A stretch of 64,000 nt of DNA from Armigeres subalbatus (Eukaryota; Arthropoda; Insecta; Diptera; Culicidae). Shown here piece by piece: positions 54,601 to 64,000 of this stretch (the first letter of the stretch is position 1; each line of letters starts with the position of its first letter). The DNA lies in the NCBI RefSeq assembly GCF_024139115.2, contig NC_085141.1, forward strand, positions 44,079,065 to 44,143,064, given 5' to 3'. Position numbers and translations under genes: made by a program. The notes under the pieces were generated by a model, which had not been told where the DNA came from, did not search any database, and saw only the letters and a program-made list of their open reading frames with translations.

Positions 54601-57600
54601 TTGGTTTGGTTGGTTTGGATTGGTTTGGTTGGTTTGGATTGGTTTGGTTGGTTTGGATTGGTTTGGATTGGTTTGGGATTGGTTTGGTTGGTTTGGTTGG
54701 TTTGGTTGGTTTGGATTGGTTTGGATTGGTTTGGATTGGTTTGGATTGGTTTGGATTGGTTTGGATTGGTTTGGTTGGTTTGGATTGGTTTGGTTGGTTT
54801 GGATTGGTTTGGTTGGTTTGGATTGGTTTGGTTGGTTTGGTTGGTTTGGTTGGTTTGGATTGGTTTGGTTGGTTTGGATTGGTTTGGATTGGTTTGGTTG
54901 GTTTGGATTGGTTTGGTTTGGTTTGGATTGGTTTGGATTGGTTTGGATTGGTTTGGATTGGTTTGGTTGGTTTGGATTGGTTTGGATTGGTTTGGATTGG
55001 TTTGGTTGGATTGGTTTGGATTGGTTTGGATTGGTTTGGATTGGTTTGGATTGGTTTGGATTGGTTTGGTTGGATTTGGATTGGTTTGGATTGGTTTGTG
55101 TTGGTTTGGTTGGATCTGGATTGGATCTGGTTGGATTTGGATATGGATTGGTTGGATTAAATTTGGATTGGTTGGATTGGTTTGGTTGGTTTGGATTGGT
55201 TTGGTTGGTTTGGATTGGTTTGGTTGGTTTGGATTGGTTTGGTTGGTTGGATTGGTTTGGATTGGTTTGGTTGGTTTGGTTGGTTTGGATTGGTTTGGAT
55301 TGGTTTGGATTGGTTTGGATTGGTTTGGATTGGTTTGGTTGGTTTGGATTGGTTTGGTTGGTTTGGATTGGTTTGGATTGGTTTGGTTGGTTTGGATTGG
55401 TTTGGTTGGTTTGGTTTGGTTTGGATTGGATTTGGTTTGGATTGGTTTGGATTGGATTTGGTTGGTTTGGGATTGGTTTGGTTGGTTTGGATTGGTTTGG
55501 ATTGGTTTGGTTGGTTTGGTTGGTTTGGATTGGTTTGGATTGGTTTGGTTTGGTTGGTTTGGATTGGTTTGGTTGGTTTGGATTGGTTTGGATTGGTTTG
55601 GTTGGTTTGGATTGGTTTGGATTGGTTTGGTTGGTTTGGATTGGTTTGGATTGGTTTGGTTGGTTTGGATTGGTTTGGATTGGTTTGGTTGGTTTGGATT
55701 GGTTTGGTTGGTTTGGTTGGTTTGGATTGGTTTGGATTGGTTTGGATTGGTTTGGATTGGTTTGGGTTGGTTTGGTTGGTTTGGATTGGTTTGGTTGGTT
55801 TGGATTGGTTTGGATTGGTTTGGTTGGTTTGGATTGGTTTGGTTGGTTTGGTTGGTTTGGATTGGTTTGGTTGGATTGGTTTGGATTGGTTTGGATTGGT
55901 TTGGATTGGTTTGGTTGGTTTGGTTGGTTTGGTTGGTTTGGATTGGTTTGGATTGGTTTGATTGGTTTGGATTGGTTTGGTTGGTTTGGATTGGTTTGGA
56001 TTGGATTTGGGATTGGTTTGGATTGGTTTGGATTGGTTTGGATTGGTTTGGATTTGGTTTGGATTGGTTGGTTTGGTTGGTTTGGATTGGTTTGGATTGG
56101 TTTGGATTGGTTTGGTTGGTTTGGATTGGTTTGGATTGGTTTGGATTGGTTTGGATTGGTTTGGATTGGTTTGGTTGGTTTGGATTGGTTTGGATTGGTT
56201 TGGATTGGTTTGGATTGGTTTGGTTGGTTTGGTTGGTTTGGATTGGTTTGGATTGGTTTGGATTGGTTTGGTTGGTTTGGTTGGTTTGGTTGGTTTGGAT
56301 TGGTTTGGATTGGTTTGGATTGGTTTGGTTGGTTTGGATTGGTTTGGTTGGTTTGGTTGGTTTGGATTGGTTTGGGTTGGTTTGGATTGGTTTGGTTGGT
56401 TTGGATTGGTTTGGATTGGTTTGGATTGGTTGGATTGGTTTGGATTGGTTTGGATTGGTTTGGTTGGTTTGGATTGGTTTGGATTGGTTTGGATTGGTTT
56501 GGATTGGTTTGGATTGGTTTGGTTGGATTGGTTTGGATTGGATTTGGATTGGTTTGGATTGGTTTGGGATTGGTTTGGATTTGGGATTGGTTTGGATTGG
56601 TTTGGGATTGGTTTGGATTGGTTTGGATTGGTTTGGATTGGTTTGGATTGGTTTGGATTGGTTTGGATTGGTTTGGATTGGTTTGGATTGGTTTGGATTG
56701 GATTTGGATTGGTTTGGATTGGTTTGGATTGGTTTGGATTGGTTTGGATTGGTTTGGATTGGTTTGGATTGGTTTGGATTGGATTTGGATTGGTTTGGTT
56801 GGTTTGGTTGGTTTGGTTGGTTTGGATTGGTTGGTTTGGATTGGTTTGGATTGGTTTGGATTGGTTTGGATTGGTTTGGTTGGTTTGGGTTGGTTTGGGA
56901 TTGGTTTGGTTGGTTTGGATTGGTTTGGTTGGTTTGGTTGGTTTGGATTGGTTTGGTTGGTTTGGGATTGGTTTGGTTGGTTTGGATTGGTTTGGATTGG
57001 TTTGGATTGGTTTGGGATTGGTTTGGATTGGTTTGGTTGGTTTGGATTGGTTTGGATTGGTTTGGTTGGTTTGGATTGGTTTGGATTGGTTTGGTTGGTT
57101 TGGATTGGTTTGGTTGGTTTGGTTTGGGATTTGGTTGGTTTGGATTGGTTTGGGATTGGTTTGGATTGGTTTGGATTGGTTTGGATTGGTTTGGTTGGTT
57201 TGGTTGGTTTGGATTGGTTGGATTGGTTTGGTTGGTTTGGATTGGTTTGGATTGGTTTTGGGATTGGTTTGGATTGGTTTGGGTTGGTTTGGTTGGTTTG
57301 GTTTGGTTTGGATTGGTTTGGATTGGTTTGGTTGGTTTGGTTGGTTTGGTTGGTTTGGATTGGTTTGGTTGGTTTGGTTGGTTTGGATTGGTTTGGATTG
57401 GTTTGGATTGGTTTGGATTGGTTTGGATTGGTTTGGATTGGTTTGGTTGGTTTGGATTGGTTTGGGATTGGTTTGGTTGGTTTGGATTGGTTTGGATTGG
57501 TTTGGATTGGTTTGGGTTGGTTTGGATTGGTTTGGTTGGTTTGGATTGGTTTGGATTGGTTTGGATTGGTTTGGTTGGTTTGGGATTTGGTTTGGATTGG

Positions 57601-59328
57601 TTTGGATTGGTTTGGATTGGTTTGGATTGGTTTGGATTGGTTTGGTTGGTTTGGTTGGTTTGGTTGGTTGGTTTGGTTGGATTTGGATTGGTTTGGATTG
57701 GTTTGGATTGGTTTGGATTGGTTTGGTTGGTTTGGTTGGGTTTGGTTGGTTTGGATTGGTTTGGATTGGTTTGGATTGGTTTGGATTGGTTTGGTTGGTT
57801 TGGATTGGTTTGGATTGGTTTGGATTGGTTTGGATTGGTTTGGATTGGATTTGGATTTGGATTTTGGTTGGTTTTGATTGGTTTGGATTGGTTTGGATTG
57901 GTTTGGTTGGTTTGGATTGGTTTGGATTGGTTTGGATTGGTTTGGATTGGTTTGGTTGGTTTGGATTGGTTTGGATTGGTTTGGATTGGTTTGGTTGGTT
58001 TGGTTGGTTTGGTTGGTTTGGTTGGTTTGGATTGGTTTGGTTGGTTTGGATTGGTTTGGTTGGTTTGGATTGGTTTGGTTGGTTTGGATTGGTTTGGATT
58101 GGTTTGGGATTGGTTTGGATTGGTTTGGATTGGTTTGGTTGGTTTGGATTGGTTTGGATTGGTTTGGTTTGGATTGGTTTGGATTGGTTTGGGATTGGTT
58201 TGGATTGGATTTGGTTGGTTTGGATTGGTTTGGATTGGTTTGGTTGGTTGGATTGGTTTGGTTTGGGATTGGTTTGGATTGGTTTGGGATTGGTTTGGAT
58301 TGGTTTGGATTGGTTTGGTTGGTTTGGATTGGTTGGTTTGGATTGGATTTGGTTGGTTGGTTTGGATTGGTTTGGATTGGTTTGGATTGAATTTTGATTG
58401 GTTTGGTTGGTTTGGATTGGATTTGGATTGGTTTGGATTGGTTGGATTGGATTCGGATTGGTTTGGATTGGTTGGTTGGTTTGGATTGGTTTGGTTGGTT
58501 TGGATTGGTTGGTTTGGATTGGTTTGGATTGGTTTGGTTTGGATTTGGATTGGTTTGGATTGGTTTGGATTGGTTTGGATTGGTTTGGATTGGTTTGGAT
58601 TGGTTTGGATTGGTTTGGTTGGTTTGGATTGGTTTGGACTGGTTTGGATTGGTTTGGATTGGTTTGGATTGGTTTGGATTGGTTTGGATTGGTTTGGTTG
58701 GGTTGGATTGGATCTGGATTGGATTTTTAGGTTTGGTTTGGACTGGTTTGGATTGGTTTGGTTGGTTTGGTTGGTTTGGATTGGTTTGGATTGGTTTGGA
58801 TTGGTTTGGATTGGATTTGGATTGGTTTGGTTTGGTTTGGTTTGGTTTGGATTGGTTTGGATTGGTTTGGTTGGTTTGGTTGGTTTGGATTGGTTTGATT
58901 GGTTTGGTTGGTTTGGATTGGTTTGGGATTGGTTTGGATTGGTTTGGATTGGTTTGGATTGGTTTGGATTGGTTTGGTTGGTTTGGATTGGTTTGGATTG
59001 GTTTGGATTGGTTTGGATTGGTTTGGATTTGGTTTGGATTGGTTTGTGTTGGTTTGAATTGGATCTGGATTGGTTTGGATGTGGATTGGTTTGGATTAAA
59101 TTTGGATTGGTTGGATTGAATTTGGATTGGTTTGTGTTGGATTTGAATTGGATCTGGATTGGTTTGGATATGGATTGGTTTGGATTAAATTTGGATTGGT
59201 TGGATTGGTTTGGATTGGTTTGGATTGGTTTGGATTGGTTTGGATTGGTTTGGATTGGTTTGGTTGGTTTGGATTGGTTTGGTTTGGATTGGTTTGGTTT
59301 TGTTTGGTTTGATTTGTATTGGTTTGAT

Positions 59329-59455
59329 TTGTGTTTGGGTTTGATTGGATTAAGTTAGATTTGATTCGGATTGGTTTGAATTGGTTTGGAATGGTTTGGT
59401 TTGGTTGGAATTGGATTGGATCTGGATTGGATTTTTTTAATTTGGTTTGGACTGG
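59329..59455. repeat. Higher-order marker block in the G/T array, copy 1
   Basis: Contains TTTGATTGGATTAAG, TTTGATTCGGATTGG, GGAATGG, GGATCTGGATTGG, a T-run and TTTGGACTGG. The same ordered set recurs at 60598-60741 and 61897-62070. Confidence 0.8.
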
Positions 59456-60597
59456 TTTGGATTGGATTTGGATTGGTTTGGTTGGTTTGGATTGGTTTGG
59501 ATTGGTTTGGATTGGTTTGGATTGGATTTGGTTTGGTTTGGTTTGGTTTGGATTGGTTTGGATTGGTTTGGATTGGTTTGGATTGGTTTGGATTGGTTTT
59601 GATTGGTTTGGATTGGTTTGGATTGGTTTGGATTGGTTTGGATTGGTTTGGTTGGTTTGGATTGGTTTGGATTGGTTTGGATTGGTTTGGATTGGTTTGG
59701 ATTGGTTTGGATTGGTTTGGATTGGTTTGTGTTGGTTGGATTGGATCTGGATTGGTTTGGATGTGGATTGGTTTGGATTAAGTTTGGATTGGTTTGGTTG
59801 GTTTGGATTGGTTTGGATTGGTTTGGATTGGTTTGGATTGGTTTGGATTGGTTTGGATTGGTTTGGATTGGTTTGGATTGGATCTGGTTGGTTTGGATGT
59901 GGATTGGTTTGGATTAAATTTGGATTGGTTTAGTTGGTTTGGATTGGTTTGTGTTGGTTTGGATTGGTTTGGATTGGTTTGGATTGGTTTGGATTGGTTT
60001 GGATTGGTTTGGATTGTTGGTTTGGATTGGTTTGGATTGGTTTGGATTGGTTTGGATTGGTTTGGATTGGTTTGGGATTGGTTTGGATTGGTTTGGATTG
60101 GATCTGGTTTGGATTGGTTTGGATTGGTTTGGTTGGTTTGGTTGGATTCGGATTGGTTTGGTTGGTTTGGATTGGTTTGGATTGGTTTGGATTGGTTTGG
60201 ATTGGTTTGGTTGGTTTGGATTGGTTTGGTTGGTTTGGATTGGTTTGGATTGGTTTGGGGTTGGTTGGATTGGTTTGGTTGGTTTGGATTGGTTTGGTTG
60301 GTTTGGGTTGGTTTGGATCGGTTTGGATCGGTTTGGATCGGTTTGGATTGGTTTGGATTGGTTTGGATTGGTTTGGATTGGTTTGGTTGGTTTGGTTGGT
60401 TTGGTTGGTTTGGATTGGTTTGGATTGGTTTGGATTGGTTTGGATTGGTTTGGATTGGTTTGGATTGGTTTGGATTGTATTTGGTTGGTTTGGATTGGTT
60501 TGGATTGGTTTGGTTGGTTTGGATTGGTTTGGATTGGTTTGGATTTGGTTGGTTTGGATTGGTTTGGTTTGGATTGGTTTGGATTTGGTTTGGTTTG

Positions 60598-60741
60598 ATT
60601 TGTGTTGGATTTGATTTGTGTTTGAGTTTGATTGGATTAGAATTAGATTTGATTCGGTTGGTTTGGATTGGTTTGGAATGGTTTGGTTTGGTTGGAATTG
60701 GATTGGATCTGGATTGGTTTTTTAATTTTGGTTTGGACTGG
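60598..60741. repeat. Higher-order marker block in the G/T array, copy 2
   Basis: Same ordered words as copy 1, about 1,270 bp downstream of it, with GTTTGATTGGATTAGAATTA in place of the AAG variant. Confidence 0.8.
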
Positions 60742-61896
60742 TTTGGATTGGTTTGGTTGGTTTGGATTGGTTTGGTTGGTTTGGATTGGTTTGGATTGGT
60801 TGGATTGGTTTGGATTGGTTTGGATTGGTTTGGTTGGTTTGGTTGGTTTGGTTGGTTTGGATTGGTTTGGATTGGTTTGGATTGGTTTGGTTGGTTTGGT
60901 TGGTTTGGATTGGTTTGGTTGGTTTGGATTGGTTTGGTTGGTTTGGATTGGTTTGGTTGGTTTGGATTGGTTTGGTTGGTTTGGATTGGTTTGGATTGGT
61001 TTGGATTGGTTTGGATTGGTTTGGATTGGTTTGGTTGGTTTGGATTGGTTTGGATTGGTTTGGATTGGTTTGGTTGGTTTGGATTGGTTTGGTTGGTTTG
61101 GATTGGTTTGGATTGGTTTGGTTGGTTTGGATTGGTTTGGATTGGTTTGGATTGGTTTGGATTGGATTTGGATTGGTTTGGATTGGTTTGGATTGGTTTG
61201 GTTGGTTTGGATTGGTTTGGATTGGTTTGGATTGGTTTGGATTGGTTTGGATTGGTTTGGATTGGTTTGGATTGGTTTGGTTGGTTTGGATTGGTTTGGT
61301 TTGGTTTGGATTGGTTTGGATTGGTTTGGTTGGTTTGGATTGGTTTGGTTGGTTTGGATTGGTTTGGTTGGTTTGGATTGGTTTGGATTGGTTTGGTTGG
61401 TTTGGTTGGATCTGGTTGGTTTGGATGTGGATTGGTTTGGATTAAGTCTGGATTGGTTTGGATTGGTTTGGATTGGTTGGATTTGATTTGGATTGGTTTG
61501 GATTGGTTTGGATTGGTTTGTGTTGGTTTGAATTGGGTTTGGATTGGTTTGGTTTGGTTGGTTTGGATTGGTTTGGTTGGTTTGGATTGGTTTGGGATTG
61601 GTTTGGATTGGTTTGGATTGGTTTGGTTGGTTTAGTTGGTTTGGTTGGATTTGGATTGGTTCGGTTGGTTTGGTTGGTTTGGATTGGTTTGGATTGGTTT
61701 GGTTTGGATTGGTTTGGTTGGTTTGGATTGGTTTGGATTGGTTTGGTTGGTTTGGATCGGTTTGGATCGGTTTGGATTGGTTGGATTGGTTTGGATTGGT
61801 TTGGATTGGTTTGGATTGGTTTGGATTGGTTTGGTTGGTTTGGATTGGTTTGGATTGGTTTGGTTTGGATTGGTTTGGTTTGGATTGGTTTGGATT

Positions 61897-62070
61897 TGAT
61901 TTGTATTGGATTTGGATTAGATTTGATTTGTGTTTGAGTTTGATTGGATTAGAATTAGATTTGATTCGGATTGGATTTGAATTGGATTTGGAATGAATTT
62001 GGATTTGGATTGGAATTGGATTGGATCTGGATTGGATTTTTTTTTTTAATTTGGATTTGGACTGGATTTG
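61897..62070. repeat. Higher-order marker block in the G/T array, copy 3
   Basis: Same words about 1,300 bp after copy 2 and longer. The following sequence reverts to the 11-mer form, marking the right edge of the array. Confidence 0.75.
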
Positions 62071-62185
62071 AATTAGATTGTCATTAGATTGTGATTGGAT
62101 TTGGATTGGATTTGGATTTAATTTGGATTGGATTTGGATTTGGATTGGATTTGGATTGGATTTGGATTGAATTTGGATTGGATTT

Positions 62186-64000
62186 TGTTTTCCTTTAGGC
62201 CACAATTTTTTGCATCCCTCGGAAACGAGGATTGCACTTCTCGAAATTGTCCACTACACTTACCTGTTATTTTTTGTTAGTTTCTCGAAGTTGATGTATT
62301 CAAACCTTCTACATAAGAAGGAGTAGTCGTTAATGGTGTTTCGTGTGCATATGCAAACTACCTGCGCTGCGAGTTGGCAATGTTCCTGTTCTAGTTTGTG
62401 ACCGCTAGTAAAGAAAAAGAGATAGTGTAATCAAAATTAATCTGCAATTCCATTAAGAATCTGTTGTTGGTCTTATTTTGGATTTCATCGATTATCCGCT
62501 CATTTGGAAACATCTTCCCCTGTTCTCTATGCATTGGGTAATAGTTTTTCCATTGTTTCCAATGGCTCGATAAAAAAAATAACGAACTGATGCAAAGGAT
62601 GGGAAAAGAAAAATGGGACATTCGAACAAATCGTCCTGATTGAAGTTAGTTTTCCTTTCGACTGATGAAAAAAGAATCACTCCAAGTAGGTCAGCAATTT
62701 ACCGCTAAAGGTTGTCTTCGGAAAAAATCGGTCGGTGCTTTACTTGATTGCAGCTACCGTGCTGTCTCACATTTGGAATGGTTGCAACAGAAGTGTCAGT
62801 TATAAAATTGCGGCAATTCGATCTTGCAGCTTGATTGAATGAAAATATGAAATTATTTTTTATTAAAAATGTGTCATGAGCGAACTCTTGACCTGAACAC
62901 TATTGCACTGTACCGGACGATGAGTGTGATAGATTGATTGTCTCTTGCTCTTGGTGGAAAGGGGGATTTCGGTTTCATGGAGGATGAGTCGTGGATCAGC
63001 GACATCCTGCAGGTGATTGACAACGTATTTACTAACACACGGCGCGCACACATACACACACTCATTGATAAAGGGGAAGCTAACTGAAGGACATACGTTG
63101 TTTACCGGAAAGCGGATAGCATGGCGTCAGATTGCTGACCTCGTTCCGAAACGGACATTAATTGCCTTGTATGTCAATGACAGGCTGTCAAGGAAGGGTA
63201 AACCACAAGTTGCAGCTGCACCACATCCACGACGTTTTCTTTGCGGTTTAGCACTGAGAGGTGCCAACAATTGATAACCTTCAAACGATGTGATTTAAAT
63301 ATTTTTTTTTAAATTCTGGTTTTCATATTGAACAATTAAAATACTTAAAATACTTGCTCCTACTGTTTGATTTTCCCGTTCAGGCCAGCGATTGCAGTCA
63401 AATTTTAGGCTGACTTTTGCTTCTTTCCGTTATAATTCCAGTTACAATATGTTTCTAGTATTCTGGAAACGTTTCGTTCGCAATTTTTTTTTTTTTTGGG
63501 AAATTGTACGATGAAATTTTAATTAGGTTAATATTATTTGTGTAATCGCATTTTTTCCAACTCATGTTCGGCTTTCCAGTTGAAGAAACATTTTCCGTGG
63601 AATCAACGATGACTTCCATAAAAATAATTATGTAGAGCTTTTTAGTGGAATGTCTTCACTTGCCATAGACGAGATATTACTATCCCATTTAATCCCACCA
63701 TCGACTTTCGAAACATTTCAAATTTTTTTGTTTGACTTACAGAAACACTTTCCTTGAAGTCAACGATGGCTTCTATTCATACAAGATTCAATATTTTCTC
63801 ATAAACAGTCGCACCGGGAAAAACTCTAACTCAATTGGGTGGAAAATAAACTATTTACAAACGAAGTCTTCTCTAACGAGCGTATTGAGCAAATAGATGA
63901 AAGATTACTGTGCACAACGCAACGCTGGGACTTTATTCAATTTCGAAGCACCAGTACTGCAGCACCTGGGATCAATCCATCAGCGATAAACTTTGCTACG
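62186..64000. other. Right-end sequence, no supported gene
   Basis: Ordinary base composition. ORFs at 62391-62680 (minus), 62863-63065 (minus) and 63017-63274 (plus) overlap each other on opposite strands and show no domain. GAAACATTTTCCGTGGAATC near 63588 and the related GAAACACTTTCCTTGAAGTC near 63742 form a diverged direct repeat around a 160-bp-repeat copy. Confidence 0.5.
63621..63704 (-). repeat. Interspersed ~160-bp repeat, copy 5 of 5
   Basis: Minus-strand partial copy: the complement of the 3' half (GCTTTTTAGTGGAATGTCTT) is clear and the remainder is decayed or absent. Confidence 0.7.

Larger units (their letters stand above)
51645..62185. repeat. 10.5-kb G/T satellite, units TTTGGATTGG and TTTGGTTGG
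   Basis: On the plus strand the sequence consists almost only of T, G and A. Two units intermingle: the decamer TTTGGATTGG and the nonamer TTTGGTTGG; an 11-mer GGATTTGGATT dominates at both edges (51645-51730 and about 62095-62185). Diverged islands with GGATCTGG, GGATGTGG or GATTAAATTTGG interrupt the array, for example near 52500, 55100, 59050, 59740 and 61400. A longer marker block (GTTTGATTGGATTA through TTTGGACTGG) recurs at 59329, 60598 and about 61900. Every + frame is stop-free over kilobases (one runs 51625-59358). The encoded W/G/L repeats follow from the unit and are not evidence for a gene. Confidence 0.95.

Noticed and set aside
51585..61937. Very long plus-strand ORFs (one of 2,577 codons) and a 520-codon minus-strand ORF in the G/T array
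   Set aside because: The repeat unit contains no stop in any frame on either strand, so long ORFs are automatic. Overlapping ORFs occur in all three plus frames with the same repeat peptide.
51645..62185. Telomeric repeat array
   Set aside because: The T/G-rich strand is telomere-like in composition, but the unit is not TTAGG or a known telomere repeat, and the array is internal with non-repetitive DNA on both sides.
62863..63274. Opposing short ORFs near the right end
   Set aside because: They overlap on opposite strands, are shorter than 90 codons and carry no motif. A CA-rich run lies among them.

Overview
The window looks like transposon-rich, gene-poor DNA from a culicine mosquito (Aedes-like). 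That call rests on the kinds of repeat present: two L1-like non-LTR retrotransposons, two remnants of the RTE clade, a BEL/Pao LTR retrotransposon, tRNA-headed SINEs of a type I associate with Aedes, several foldback MITEs, and two very large simple satellites. I found no host gene that I recognise. Only two short ORFs (47131-47496 plus strand; about 50033-50407 minus strand) are even candidates for host coding sequence.

Layout. 1-19782 is an A/T-rich array of the octamer TTTTTAGA, organised into higher-order repeats. It is interrupted by a 231-bp palindromic MITE (74-304) and by a LINE (1277-4694) flanked by a target duplication. Inside the array an island of about 90 bp carrying a 12-bp inverted repeat recurs eight times. 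19783-28289 is mixed sequence with RTE-clade LINE debris (22930-23790 plus, 25800-26850 minus), a TA-flanked foldback-rich element (24476-25547) and a small tandem repeat (25645-25732).

28290-47026 is a nest of insertions. A minus-strand L1-like LINE is split, inside its reverse transcriptase, by a 16.5-kb insertion (29502-46039) bounded by matching inverted termini and a TA duplication. Within that insertion lie a BEL/Pao element (31795-39266; LTRs near-identical, 5-bp target duplication) and a hAT-like element (40815-45565; 15-bp terminal inverted repeats, 8-bp target duplication, GCC-rich ends). The BEL/Pao element is itself interrupted by a 149-bp MITE in its reverse transcriptase and by a tRNA-headed SINE behind its integrase. 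The nesting gives a relative order: LINE first, then the TA element, then BEL and hAT, then the MITE and SINE.

47027-51644 is ordinary intergenic-type sequence with a foldback element (48812-49128), a SINE (49457-49742) and an unrecognised minus-strand ORF. 51645-62185 is a 10.5-kb array of the decamer TTTGGATTGG and the nonamer TTTGGTTGG, almost free of C on the plus strand. Because neither unit contains a stop in any frame on either strand, it generates overlapping 'proteins' of up to about 2,500 codons. I regard these as composition artefacts unless transcription is shown. 62186-64000 holds no supported gene.

No genes form a pathway here. The biology in view is repeat dynamics: nested transposition, array homogenisation and G-rich or foldback DNA capable of secondary structure.
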